A program made the position numbers and the translations under genes. A stretch of DNA of 64,000 bases. Source: Streptomyces cyanogenus. GTDB taxonomy: Bacteria; Actinomycetota; Actinomycetes; Streptomycetales; Streptomycetaceae. The stretch covers positions 5,037,001 to 5,101,000 of the forward strand of contig NZ_CP071839.1 in NCBI RefSeq assembly GCF_017526105.1. Reading direction: 5' to 3'. The notes beneath the pieces were generated by a model, which made no database searches, was not told the DNA's origin, and saw nothing but the letters and a program-made list of their open reading frames with translations. This document shows positions 31,980 through 40,195 of the stretch, piece after piece (position 1 is the stretch's first letter; each line of letters begins with the position of its first letter).

Positions 31980-32639
31980 ATGGTGACCACCCGAGCGCCT
32001 GAGGACGCGTACACCGCGGAGCCCTTCGTGCCCGAGGGCGCCGACCTCCAGGCCCTGCGCCAAGCCGCCGCGGGCTGCCGCGGCTGCCCCCTCCACCGCG
32101 CCGCCACCCGCACGGTCTTCGGCGCCGGAAGCACCGACGCCCGCGTGATGCTCGTGGGGGAGCAGCCCGGCGATCAGGAGGACCGGCAGGGCAGGCCGTT
32201 CGTCGGCCCGGCGGGCAAGCTCCTGGACCGGGCGCTGGGGGACGCCGGCATCGATCCCGCCGAGGCCTACGTGACCAACGCGGTGAAGCACTTCAAGTTC
32301 ACCCAGGCCGAACCCCGCAAGCGCCGTATCCACAAGGCGCCCAGCCTCAGGGAGATGACGGCCTGCGGCCCCTGGCTGGCGGCGGAGCTGGCGCTGGTGG
32401 AGCCGGAGCTGATCGTGATCCTGGGCGCGACGGCCGGCAAGGCCCTGCTGGGGTCGTCGTTCCGGGTGGGTGAGGTCCGCGGGACCGTACTCGAACGGGA
32501 GATCCACGGCCGGCCGGAGCGGCTGGTACCGACCGTGCACCCGTCCTCGGTGCTGCGCGCGCAGGACGACGAGGACCGCAAGGCGGCCTACCAGGGCCTG
32601 GTGGACGACCTGAAGGTGGCTGCACGCGCCCTGGGGTAA
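31980..32639 (+). CDS. udgX: UdgX-type uracil-DNA binding protein / uracil-DNA glycosylase
   Basis: 219 residues. Family 4-like UDG motifs are present: motif A 'VGEQPGDQED' (GEQPG, residues 60-64), the Fe-S cysteines 'CRGCPL', 'TNAVKHFKF' and motif B 'VPTVHPSSVLRA'. The insertion 'RKRRIHK' (KRRIH, residues 114-118) is the signature loop of UdgX, whose His forms a covalent bond with the abasic site after removing uracil. That makes it a suicidal sensor or repair factor for uracil in DNA. It stands alone downstream of mqnE, with a GNAT gene 16 bp after it. Confidence 0.92.
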   Translation: MVTTRAPEDAYTAEPFVPEGADLQALRQAAAGCRGCPLHRAATRTVFGAGSTDARVMLVGEQPGDQEDRQGRPFVGPAGKLLDRALGDAGIDPAEAYVTNAVKHFKFTQAEPRKRRIHKAPSLREMTACGPWLAAELALVEPELIVILGATAGKALLGSSFRVGEVRGTVLEREIHGRPERLVPTVHPSSVLRAQDDEDRKAAYQGLVDDLKVAARALG

Positions 32640-32655
32640 TGAGTAAGCTGGCCGC

Positions 32656-33180
32656 GTGCCTCTTACCTTCACCCTGGACCCGCCGATCACCCCCACCCTG
32701 CGCGACGGCATCCTCGACCTGTGGACGGACGTCTCCCACGCGGGCGGCGCCGTCGGCTTCGTCCCGACGGTGACCCGCGAGGACATCCGGCCGGAGCTGG
32801 TGCGCCACTTCGTGCAGATGGCCGAGGGGCGCACCCGGCTGCTGGTCGGCCACGACGAGGCCGGCGAGGTCGCGGCGACCGCCTTCCTCACCCACAACAC
32901 GCACCGGCTGATGACGCACTGGGTGTGGCTGTACACGGCGATGGTCCACCCCCGGCACCAGGGCCGGGGCTACGGCCGCGACCTGCTCGCCGCAGCCGCG
33001 GACGTGGCCCGCGGGATCGAGGGCATCCGGGCGATCCGGCTGACCTGCCGGGGCGGCCACGGACTGGAGCGGTTCTACGCCTCCTGCGGTTACAAGGAGG
33101 TCGGCCGCATCCCGGACGCCATCCGGGCCGCGCCCGGCGACGACCGTGACGAAGTGGTCATGCTGCTGCCGCTCGGCTGA
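32656..33180 (+). CDS. GNAT-family N-acetyltransferase
   Basis: 174 residues from GTG 32656. The acetyl-CoA site 'HPRHQGRGYGRDLLAAAA' (Q/RxxGxG/A) and the C-terminal strand/helix 'LERFYASCGYKEVGRIPDAI' are diagnostic. TAAGCT (32644-32649) ends 6 bp before the GTG, suggesting a leaderless transcript. It follows udgX closely but has its own promoter. The acceptor amine is unknown. Confidence 0.85.
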   Translation: MPLTFTLDPPITPTLRDGILDLWTDVSHAGGAVGFVPTVTREDIRPELVRHFVQMAEGRTRLLVGHDEAGEVAATAFLTHNTHRLMTHWVWLYTAMVHPRHQGRGYGRDLLAAAADVARGIEGIRAIRLTCRGGHGLERFYASCGYKEVGRIPDAIRAAPGDDRDEVVMLLPLG

Positions 33181-33260
33181 CCCCACCCCCCTGCGTGATC
33201 GCCTGCGGTCCGTGCTTCACTGGACGATGACCCCTTTTGGAATCGGACGAGTGGATTGAG

Positions 33261-33569
33261 ATGCTCCGCTACACGCTGATGCGCCTCGGTATTTTCGCGG
33301 GCTGCCTCGTGGTCGTCTGGGGTGCCGTCTACTCGGGCATCTTCCCGCGCGGCTTCGGCGACTCCAACGGACTGTGGGTCCTGCTGCTCGCCCTGGTCCT
33401 CTCGGCGCCGATCAGCTGGGTGGTGCTGCGCAAGGAGCGGGACCGGGCGTCCGTGCAGATCGTGGGCAAGGTCGACCGGATGAAGGCCAACCTGGACGCC
33501 AGCCGCAGCCGGGAGGACGGGGCCGACGACGCCTCGCGGGCACAGGGCGGGGCCGCCGCGCCCCACTAG
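33261..33569 (+). CDS. DUF4229-like small membrane protein
   Basis: 102 residues. Two membrane helices ('LRYTLMRLGIFAGCLVVVWG' and 'LWVLLLALVLSAPISWVVL') are followed by 'RKERDRASVQIVGKVDRMKA' and a charged tail, the layout of DUF4229 proteins, which are conserved in actinobacteria and unstudied. ATG 33261 with GAGTGGATTGAG upstream is preferred over an in-frame TTG at 33237. It lies next to the menaquinone region in this genome but has no proven link. Confidence 0.75.
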   Translation: MLRYTLMRLGIFAGCLVVVWGAVYSGIFPRGFGDSNGLWVLLLALVLSAPISWVVLRKERDRASVQIVGKVDRMKANLDASRSREDGADDASRAQGGAAAPH

Positions 33570-33587
33570 TGCGGGCCCGCGCCCAAC

Positions 33588-33603
33588 TAGTCTTGCCCTC
33601 ATG
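33588..33603 (+). promoter_or_regulatory. -10 box for a probably leaderless TetR transcript, between ACTAGT palindromes
   Basis: TAGTCT (33588-33593) ends 7 bp before ATG 33601. ACTAGT occurs twice within 24 bp (33565-33570 and 33586-33591), a possible pair of regulator half-sites. Confidence 0.4.
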
Positions 33604-34251
33604 GGTGCCGTCAAGACCAAACGGATGCCGAGGGCGGTGCGCGAGCAGCAGATGCTCGACGCCGCCGTACGGACCTTCGGGCAACGCGGGTACATGGCCG
33701 CCTCGATGGACGAGATCGCCGAACTCGCGGGCGTGTCCAAGCCGTTGGTCTACCTGTACCTGAACTCCAAGGAAGACCTCTTCACCGCCTGCATCCGCCG
33801 TGAGGCCGCCGCGCTCACGGAGGCCGTCCGCGCGGGTGTCCGGCCGGGGCTGCCCGCCGACCGGCAACTCTGGGACGGCGTGCAGGCGTTCTTCGCGCAC
33901 ACCGCCGAGCGTCCCGACGGCTGGTCGGTGCTGCATCTCCAGGCGCGTACGCACGGGGAGCCCTTCGCGGCCGAGGTCGCCGCGATGCGCGCGGAGATCG
34001 TCGCGTTCGTGACCCGGCTGGTCGCGGTGGCGGCCCGGGAGGCCCACCGGGACCCCGACCTGCCCGAAGACGAGGTGGCCGGGCTGGCCGAGGCGCTGGT
34101 GGGCGCCGCCGAGTCCCTCGCCACGTGGGCCAACGCCACGCCGGGGGTCACCGCCCGGCAGGCGGCGCTCACGCTGATGAACTTCGCGTGGGCGGGCTTG
34201 GGCGACCTGATGCAGGGCCGCGTGTGGACACCGCCGGCCGAGCCGGTCTAG
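33601..34251 (+). CDS. TetR-family transcriptional regulator
   Basis: 216 residues. N-terminal HTH 'AVRTFGQRGYMAASMDEIAE' and 'AGVSKPLVYLYLNSKEDLFT' are standard TetR, followed by a helical ligand domain ending in 'LTLMNFAWAGLGDLM'. Its neighbours are a MaoC-like hydratase and a long-chain acyl-CoA synthetase, so it likely responds to an acyl-CoA or fatty acid. A perfect palindrome CTTACTC-GG-GAGTAAG upstream of the MaoC gene (35265-35280) is the type of site such regulators bind. Confidence 0.92.
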   Translation: MGAVKTKRMPRAVREQQMLDAAVRTFGQRGYMAASMDEIAELAGVSKPLVYLYLNSKEDLFTACIRREAAALTEAVRAGVRPGLPADRQLWDGVQAFFAHTAERPDGWSVLHLQARTHGEPFAAEVAAMRAEIVAFVTRLVAVAAREAHRDPDLPEDEVAGLAEALVGAAESLATWANATPGVTARQAALTLMNFAWAGLGDLMQGRVWTPPAEPV

Positions 34252-34313
34252 GGGCACGGAGCCGTATCCGACAGGCGGCTCAGCCGCGTGGGCGCGAGCA
34301 CTCCCGTCCACCC

Positions 34314-34385
34314 GCTCACCGCCCCCGCACGTCCCCGTCCGCCCGCACCGGTGACCGGGCTCACCGCCCCCGCACGTCCCCGTCC
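34314..34385. repeat. 27-bp perfect direct repeat duplicating the 3' end of the MaoC-like gene
   Basis: GCTCACCGCCCCCGCACGTCC plus CCGTCC occurs at 34314-34340 and 34359-34385, 45 bp apart. The right copy covers the last codons and stop of the minus-strand gene; the left copy lies downstream of it. Confidence 0.65.
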
Positions 34386-35227
34386 ACACACACGCGCCCG
34401 CCGGCACCGCGCAACTCGAACCGCCCGCTACCGTCCGCCCCGTACGCCACCGTCCCCGGCAACAGCACGGGGGACCGGAACCGCGCCCGTACCTCGGTGG
34501 CGTCCGGTGTGCCGTGGGCGGCCAGGCAGCGGGCCAGGGTCCACATGCCGTGCGCGATGGTCCGGGGGAAGCCGAAGAGGCGGGCGGTGAGCGGGTGGAG
34601 GTGGATGGGGTTGCGGTCGCCGGACGCGGCCCCGTACCGCCGCCCCACGTCCCCGGCGAGGCTCCACTCGGCGACGACGGACAGGGCCGCGCCGGTGTCC
34701 TGCCGCGGCTCGGGTGACGGGCCCGGTCCTGTGCGGTGCCGGGCCAGATACGTGCTCCGGGACTCCCACACCGCCGTCCCGCCCGAGCGAAGCTCCGTCA
34801 CCACCACGGCCTCCGTCCCGCGCCGGTGCGGAGCCAACCCCTCCACCCACACGGACAGTTCGTACTCCCCGCCGGCCGCCAGCGCGGCGCGCCGCACGAT
34901 CCCGATGGACGTGTGGACCAGGCCCAGCAGCGGCAGCGGGAAACGCCGGCCGCTCATCAGCCGCATGGCCAGCGGGAAGCCGAGCACGTGCGGGTAGGTG
35001 ACCGGCAGGTCGGGCTCGCCGGTCGGGAAGCCGCAGACCCGTTCGTACGCGGCCAGCTTCGTCAGGTGCACGCGCACGCCGGGCAGCACCAGACGGGTGC
35101 GCGGGAAGGCCGCGTCGGGCGCGGGGCGTTTGAAGGGCGAGCACAGGGCGCCCCGGGCCAGCAGCGGAGCCAGCGCGGGGGGCGCGCTCAGGGTGGATGC
35201 CGTGCCGGTCAAGCCGAGGTCGGCCAT
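34361..35227 (-). CDS. MaoC-like hotdog-fold dehydratase/hydratase
   Basis: 288 residues. The hydratase-2 motif appears as 'YGAASGDRNPIHLHPLTARL', including the catalytic Asp/His of the (R)-enoyl-CoA hydratase fold, followed by 'FPRTIAHGMWTLARCLA'. The N-terminal half is a second, degenerate hotdog, as in double-hotdog hydratases. Such enzymes act on enoyl-CoA or enoyl-ACP in fatty acid metabolism. ATG 35227 with GGGAG upstream decides the start. A TetR-type palindrome lies about 40 bp upstream and an acyl-CoA synthetase is divergent. Confidence 0.85.
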   Translation of the reverse strand: MADLGLTGTASTLSAPPALAPLLARGALCSPFKRPAPDAAFPRTRLVLPGVRVHLTKLAAYERVCGFPTGEPDLPVTYPHVLGFPLAMRLMSGRRFPLPLLGLVHTSIGIVRRAALAAGGEYELSVWVEGLAPHRRGTEAVVVTELRSGGTAVWESRSTYLARHRTGPGPSPEPRQDTGAALSVVAEWSLAGDVGRRYGAASGDRNPIHLHPLTARLFGFPRTIAHGMWTLARCLAAHGTPDATEVRARFRSPVLLPGTVAYGADGSGRFELRGAGGRVCVDGDVRGR

Positions 35228-35264
35228 GTGCGACTCCCGCGTGTCTCGGTCCCGACGACATTGC

Positions 35265-35280
35265 TTACTCGGGAGTAAGG
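35265..35280. promoter_or_regulatory. Perfect TetR-type palindrome upstream of the MaoC-like gene
   Basis: CTTACTC (35265-35271) GG GAGTAAG (35274-35280). A further half-site AGGTAAG follows at 35289-35295. Palindromes with a TTACT/AGTAA core are bound by TetR regulators of fatty-acid genes in actinobacteria. It lies in the divergent interval between the MaoC-like gene and the acyl-CoA synthetase gene. Confidence 0.6.
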
Positions 35281-35573
35281 TTACCGGAGGTAAGTCTGGG
35301 CGGGCCATGGCCGGCGGCGGGTCGGTGCGTCACCGTGAAGCCGGTGGGCGACCGCGGCCGAGGGGGTGGCCGTACGCATCCGCCACCCTCCTCTCAGGCG
35401 AAGTTGAACACCCGTCACCTCAGCCGCGAGGTTGCACATCCCCGACCCCGGACCATCCCCGAACCCGCACAACCCCCTCACAGGGGAGTCGTACGATCAC
35501 CTGCCTAACCAGCGGTAACCCCCTTTCTCCGCCGGGGCCGACCGCAGGTGCGCGCACGCCAGAGGAGCCGCCC
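35281..35573. other. Divergent intergenic region between MaoC-like gene and acyl-CoA synthetase
   Basis: Apart from the palindrome at its left edge and the ribosome binding site AGAGGAG (35561-35567) at its right, I see no gene or defined element. It probably contains the promoters of both flanking genes. Confidence 0.4.
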
Positions 35574-37514
35574 GTGTCCACGCCGTACCCGACCCCGCCC
35601 GCCTCCTCCGGCGCCCACGTCTCCGCCACCGACTACGACGGCCGCCCGGTCCTCGTGGAACCCGAGATACGCCGGCTGGACGGCGTGGTGCGTGAGGCGT
35701 CGGTCCCGCCGTTCGCGCCCCCGGTCACCCACGGCTCCCTGGCCGACCTGCCGTACGAGAACGCGGAGGCGGCACCCGGCAAGGTCGTACTCGGCCGCAA
35801 GCGGACCGACGGCGGCTGGACGGACGTGACGGCTGCCCGGTTCGCCGCCGAGGTCCAGGCGGTGGCCATGGGCCTGATCGCCGAGGGCCTGATGCCCGGC
35901 GACCGGATCGCCGTCATGGCCCGTACGACCTACGAGTGGACCCTGCTCGACTTCGCGGCCTGGGCCGCCGGCCTGGTCACGGTCCCCGTCTATCCGACCT
36001 CCTCCGTCTTCCAGACCCGCTGGATCCTGCACGACTCCGGCGCGGTCGCCCTGGTCACCGAGACCGCCGCCCAGGCCGCCGCCATCGGCCCGGAACTGGC
36101 ACACCTGCCCGACCTGCGCCACGTGTGGGTGATGGAGAAGGGGCATGTGGACCGGCTCGCCGAGGCGGGCGCGCCGGTGCCGGAGGGGGAGGTCGGCGTA
36201 CGCCGGGGCATGCTCGGTCCCGACACGCTCGCCACGCTGATCTACACCTCGGGGACCACCGGCCGCCCCAAGGGCTGCGCCCTCTCGCACGGCAACTTCT
36301 TCGCCGAGGTCGACAACGCGGTCGAACTCCTCCACCCCGTCTTCAAGGCGAAGGACGAGGAGCCGTCGGTCCTCCTCTTCCTCCCCATGTCCCACGTCTT
36401 CGGCCGGATGGTGGCCATCGCCTGCGTCCGCGCCCGGGTCCGCCTCGGCCACGCGCCCAGCCTGGCCCCGGGCGACCTCCTCCCCGACCTGGCCGCCTTC
36501 AAGCCGACCTGCCTGCTGACCATCCCCTACATGCTGGAGAAGATCTACAACTCCGCGCGCGCCCAGGCGGAGGCGGGCGGCCGGGCGTCCGCCTTCGACC
36601 GCGCGGCAGCCGTGGCCCGGCGCTACGGCGAGGCGCTGGAGGCCCGGCAGACCGGCACCGGCAGCGGTCCGAGCCGTGCCCTGAAGACACAGCGCACCTT
36701 CTACGACCCCCTCGTCTACCGCCGCATCCGCGCCGCCATGGGCGGTCGTGTCCGCTACGTCATCTGCGGCGGCTCCCCGCTCGGCCGGCGCCTCGCCGTG
36801 TTCTACGCCGGCGCCGGCATCCAGGTCTTCGAGGGCTACGGCCTCACGGAGACCACCGGCGCCTCGACGGTCACCCCGCCCCTGAAGCCCCGCCTCGGCA
36901 CGGTCGGCTGGCCGCTGCCGGGCACGCGGGTGCGGATCGCGGCGGACGGCGAGATCCTGCTCGCCGGCGACCATGTGCTGCGCGGCTACTGGGACCCGCA
37001 GGCGGGCGGGGTGGTGCCGGCGACCCGCGACGGCTGGCTGCCCACGGGCGACATCGGCGAACTGGACGACGAGGGCTACCTCACCATCACCGGCCGCAAG
37101 AAGGAACTGCTGATCACGGCGGGCGGCAAGTCGGTGGCCCCGGCCCCGCTGGAGAACTGGCTGCGCCAGCACCCGCTGATCTCCCAGGTGATGCTGGTGG
37201 GCGACGCCCGCCCGTTCGTGGCCGCCCTCATCACCCTCGACCCCGACGGCATCACGCACTGGCGCCAGATGATCGGCAAACACCCGGTACCGCCGGAACT
37301 CCTCGTCGGCGACGAGGAACTGACGGCCGTCCTCCAGCGGGCGATCGACGAGGCGAACCGCATGGTCTCCCGCCCCGAGTCCATCCGCCGCTTCACCGTC
37401 CTCCCGGTGGACTTCACGGAAACGGCCGGCCACCTCACCCCGTCGATGAAACTCCGCCGCGACCACATCCTCCGGGACTTCGCTCCCCAGGTGGAGGCGA
37501 TGTACGAGCGCTGA
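35574..37514 (+). CDS. Long-chain fatty acid-CoA ligase (AMP-dependent synthetase)
   Basis: 646 residues from GTG 35574 (AGAGGAG upstream); the frame stays open far upstream, but that part is non-coding in character. The AMP-binding P-loop 'LIYTSGTTGRPKGCALSHGN', the 'YGLTETTG' motif and the C-terminal 'TGDIGELDDEGYLTITGRKK' with catalytic Lys region are all present. The enzyme activates long-chain fatty acids to acyl-CoA through an acyl-AMP. The long form resembles FadD15-type ligases. Divergent from the MaoC-like gene, with a shared regulatory interval. Confidence 0.94.
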   Translation: MSTPYPTPPASSGAHVSATDYDGRPVLVEPEIRRLDGVVREASVPPFAPPVTHGSLADLPYENAEAAPGKVVLGRKRTDGGWTDVTAARFAAEVQAVAMGLIAEGLMPGDRIAVMARTTYEWTLLDFAAWAAGLVTVPVYPTSSVFQTRWILHDSGAVALVTETAAQAAAIGPELAHLPDLRHVWVMEKGHVDRLAEAGAPVPEGEVGVRRGMLGPDTLATLIYTSGTTGRPKGCALSHGNFFAEVDNAVELLHPVFKAKDEEPSVLLFLPMSHVFGRMVAIACVRARVRLGHAPSLAPGDLLPDLAAFKPTCLLTIPYMLEKIYNSARAQAEAGGRASAFDRAAAVARRYGEALEARQTGTGSGPSRALKTQRTFYDPLVYRRIRAAMGGRVRYVICGGSPLGRRLAVFYAGAGIQVFEGYGLTETTGASTVTPPLKPRLGTVGWPLPGTRVRIAADGEILLAGDHVLRGYWDPQAGGVVPATRDGWLPTGDIGELDDEGYLTITGRKKELLITAGGKSVAPAPLENWLRQHPLISQVMLVGDARPFVAALITLDPDGITHWRQMIGKHPVPPELLVGDEELTAVLQRAIDEANRMVSRPESIRRFTVLPVDFTETAGHLTPSMKLRRDHILRDFAPQVEAMYER

Positions 37515-37540
37515 GGGCAGGGGTGGGACCCTCCTCCTGG

Positions 37541-38173
37541 TCAGGCTTCCTTCTGGGCGAGGAGGAAGGCCTGTGGGACCGGGGATTCGCCGCGTGTCAC
37601 CTCCGGTTCGCGCACGGTGCTGGAGCGGAGGGTGAAACCCGCCTGGACCAGCAGCTCGGCCATCTGCTCGGGGTGGCGCCGGTGGAAGTCCAGGATCACG
37701 TCGTGGCCGAACGGACGGTCGAGGCGGAGCGGCACGTCACCCACCTGGAAGGCGAGCAGGAGCCGCCCGCCGGGCGCCAGCACGCGGTGGAACTCGGCGA
37801 ACAGGTCCGGGAGTTCGTCCACAGGCGTGTGGATGCTGGAGTACCAGGACACGACCCCGGCCAGCGAACCGTCGGCCAGGGGCAGCTCCCGCATGGAGCC
37901 CTGCTCGAACCGCAGCCCGGGAAAATCGCGGCGGGCGACGGCGACCATGGACGCGGAGAGGTCCAGGCCGAAGACGGACAGCCCCAGTTCGGCCAGGTAC
38001 GCGGTGACCGCGCCCGGCCCGCAGCCGAGGTCGGCGACCTGGCCGCCCGGTCCGACCTGCTCGGCGTACGCGGCGAGCAGCGCGCGCTCCAGGGGCCGTT
38101 CGGCGAGCGGGTCGCGGAAGTGCGCGGCGTAGTCCTCGGCGATGGCGTCGTAGAAGGTGCGGGCGTCGGTCAT
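37541..38173 (-). CDS. Class I SAM-dependent methyltransferase
   Basis: 210 residues. Motif I 'QVADLGCGPGAVTAYLAELG', motif II 'VFGLDLSASMVAVAR' and motif IV 'LAGVVSWYSSIHTP' define a class I enzyme. ATG 38173 is chosen because 'TDARTFYDAIAEDYAAHFRD' is the usual N-terminal helix of the family; the frame is open 19 codons further. The gene is convergent with the acyl-CoA synthetase (26 bp) and divergent from the kinase. Substrate unknown. Confidence 0.85.
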   Translation of the reverse strand: MTDARTFYDAIAEDYAAHFRDPLAERPLERALLAAYAEQVGPGGQVADLGCGPGAVTAYLAELGLSVFGLDLSASMVAVARRDFPGLRFEQGSMRELPLADGSLAGVVSWYSSIHTPVDELPDLFAEFHRVLAPGGRLLLAFQVGDVPLRLDRPFGHDVILDFHRRHPEQMAELLVQAGFTLRSSTVREPEVTRGESPVPQAFLLAQKEA

Positions 38174-38255
38174 GGAGGGACCGTAGCGGGCGGCACTGAC
38201 ACCGCCCTCTAGGCTGCTGCCCTTGGCCAAAGCATCACAACGGGGGTACAGGTCG

Positions 38256-39884
38256 ATGGACCAAGCGACGGACGTCTTCCAGCCACTTCAGACGGACGAC
38301 CCTTCGGTGGTGGCCGGTTACCGGCTCGCCGCCAGGCTGGGCGCGGGCGGTATGGGCCGGGTCTACCTGTCGCACACGCAGGGCGGGCGGCCCGTGGCGC
38401 TGAAGGTCGTACGGCCGGAGCTGGCGGACGATCCGGACTTCCGGCGGCGGTTCCGGCGGGAGATCACGGCGGCCCGGCGGGTCCGGGGAGCGTACACGGC
38501 CGAGCTGATCGACGCGGACGCGGACGGCGTGCCGCCGTGGCTGGCCACGCTCTACGTGCCGGGGCCGTCGCTGGCCGAGGCGGTGGCCCGGCGGGGGCCG
38601 TTGCCGGTGTCGGCGGTGCTGTGGCTGATGGCGGGGGTGGCCGAGGCGTTGCAGGCGATCCACGCCGAGGGGATCGTGCACCGGGACCTGAAGCCGTCGA
38701 ACGTGCTGCTGGCCGCCGACGGGCCCCGGGTGATCGACTTCGGTATCGCGCTGGCCGCCGACGGAACGTCGTACACGGCCACCGGGAGCATGATCGGCAC
38801 GCCGTCGTTCATGGCGCCCGAACAGGCGGCCGGGGACGAGGTGACGGCGGCGACGGACGTCTTCGCGCTCGGGCAGACGGCCGCGTTCGCCGCCCTGGGC
38901 AGGCCGCTGTACGGCGAAGGCCCGGCCGTGAACGTGCTGTACCGCATCGTGCACTCCGCACCCGACCTGGACCTGCTGCCCGAGCCGCTGCGTCCGCTGC
39001 TCGCCCGGTGTCTGGCCGCCGACCCGGCGGAGCGGGCGACCCCGGCGGAGGTCGTGGAGTGGTGCCGGCAGCGGCTGGGGACGGAGGCCGGCGCGGGCGG
39101 TGGACCGGCCGCGTGGCGGGAGATCACCGGGCCGGAGGTCGCGGTCCCGGCGCCGGTGCCCGCGCCCACCCCGGCGTACCCGCAGCCGCTCGTCACGTAC
39201 CCGCAGCCACCGACCGGGTGGCCGCAGCCGACGCCGGAGGAGCGCACGGCCCGCAGGCGGCGCGCCGCGCTGATCTCGGTGGCCGGCGTGCTGGGCGGTG
39301 CGCTGCTGGTGGCGCTGCTGGCGTGGTCGGTGATGGACGCCCAGGGCCGCAAGAGCGGGCGGGACGCGGCGACCGGTTCCTCGCCGGTCGAGGGGTCGGC
39401 GTCCGCACGGGGGCCGGCGTCCGCGTCGGCGTCCGCGCCGGGCTCCTCCCGTGCGTCGGACCGGGGAGCCGGTGGCAGTGCGCCCTCGGCCTCGCCCCGG
39501 GCCCCGCAGCCGCAGGACTTCGCCCAGGTGTGGCTGGACGCGAAGACTTCGCTGAGCCTCAAGGACCGCAATCCCGCGCGGAAGGACCGCAAGGGCGACA
39601 TCCGCTTCGACTGCCGGGCGTCCGGCTGTGAACTGAGGAGCGACAGCGTGGTGTTCCTCCAGATGTACGGCGCCCACGGCACCACCCTGGACCAGTGCCG
39701 GCTGCTGCTGAAGAGCGCCGACAGGCACAGCTGGACGCTGGCCGGGGCGGCGCCCGGGAGCGAGTTCTGCGTGAAGGACACCGAGGGGAACATCGGGCTG
39801 TACGTGATCCAGACGAAGTCCACCGCCGTGCCGGACATCGCCTTCCTGACCGGCGACCTGACCGTCTGGCGGAACGCCGCCTAA
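38256..39884 (+). CDS. Eukaryotic-type Ser/Thr protein kinase with extracytoplasmic C-terminal domain
   Basis: 542 residues. Kinase domain residues about 20-280: Gly-rich loop 'LGAGGMGRVYL', ATP-binding Lys 50, catalytic loop 'VHRDLKPSNVLL' (His 142, Asp 144), 'DFGIAL' and 'GTPSFMAPEQ'. A Pro-rich linker with repeated 'YPQP' and 'GWPQPTP' elements leads to one membrane helix (about 338-360), a Ser/Ala-rich stalk and a C-terminal external domain of about 130 residues with paired cysteines. It is probably a membrane sensor kinase. The C-terminal domain is not PASTA and I do not recognise it. Its end overlaps the azlD end by 4 bp, convergently. Confidence 0.93.
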   Translation: MDQATDVFQPLQTDDPSVVAGYRLAARLGAGGMGRVYLSHTQGGRPVALKVVRPELADDPDFRRRFRREITAARRVRGAYTAELIDADADGVPPWLATLYVPGPSLAEAVARRGPLPVSAVLWLMAGVAEALQAIHAEGIVHRDLKPSNVLLAADGPRVIDFGIALAADGTSYTATGSMIGTPSFMAPEQAAGDEVTAATDVFALGQTAAFAALGRPLYGEGPAVNVLYRIVHSAPDLDLLPEPLRPLLARCLAADPAERATPAEVVEWCRQRLGTEAGAGGGPAAWREITGPEVAVPAPVPAPTPAYPQPLVTYPQPPTGWPQPTPEERTARRRRAALISVAGVLGGALLVALLAWSVMDAQGRKSGRDAATGSSPVEGSASARGPASASASAPGSSRASDRGAGGSAPSASPRAPQPQDFAQVWLDAKTSLSLKDRNPARKDRKGDIRFDCRASGCELRSDSVVFLQMYGAHGTTLDQCRLLLKSADRHSWTLAGAAPGSEFCVKDTEGNIGLYVIQTKSTAVPDIAFLTGDLTVWRNAA

Positions 39885-40195
39885 CCCACCCCCGCCAGCC
39901 GCAGCAGCGCCGTCGTCGCCGCCGCGGCCAGGACCACCACGGCGAACGGTGCCCGGCGCCAGGCCAGGGCGGCGCCCACCAGCACCCCGGCGGGGCGGGC
40001 CCAGCCGGCGAATCCGCCCGACTCGGTGAGGGCGCCGGTGGCCAGCAGGGCGACGAGGAGGACCACGGCGCCCGCGCCGGCCAGTTCCTGGACGCGCGGC
40101 GGGACCGTGACCCGGCCGTGCAGGACCGGGCCGACCAGCCGGAAGGCGTACGTGCCGACGGCCAGGGCGAGGATCACGGCGAGTGTGGTGTTCAT
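39881..40195 (-). CDS. azlD: AzlD-family branched-chain amino acid exporter subunit
   Basis: 104 residues with three to four hydrophobic segments ('LAVILALAVGTYAFRLVGPV', 'AGAVVLLVALLATGAL'). Size, the early 'YAFRLVGP' motif and its place directly after azlC identify AzlD, the small subunit of the AzlCD exporter of branched-chain amino acids and analogues. Its ATG overlaps the azlC stop by 4 bp. Confidence 0.9.
   Translation of the reverse strand: MNTTLAVILALAVGTYAFRLVGPVLHGRVTVPPRVQELAGAGAVVLLVALLATGALTESGGFAGWARPAGVLVGAALAWRRAPFAVVVLAAAATTALLRLAGVG

Noticed and set aside
34998..35573. In-frame extension of the acyl-CoA ligase frame far upstream
   Set aside because: The upstream part crosses the MaoC-like gene and its operator and has no family similarity; GTG 35574 has a good ribosome site.
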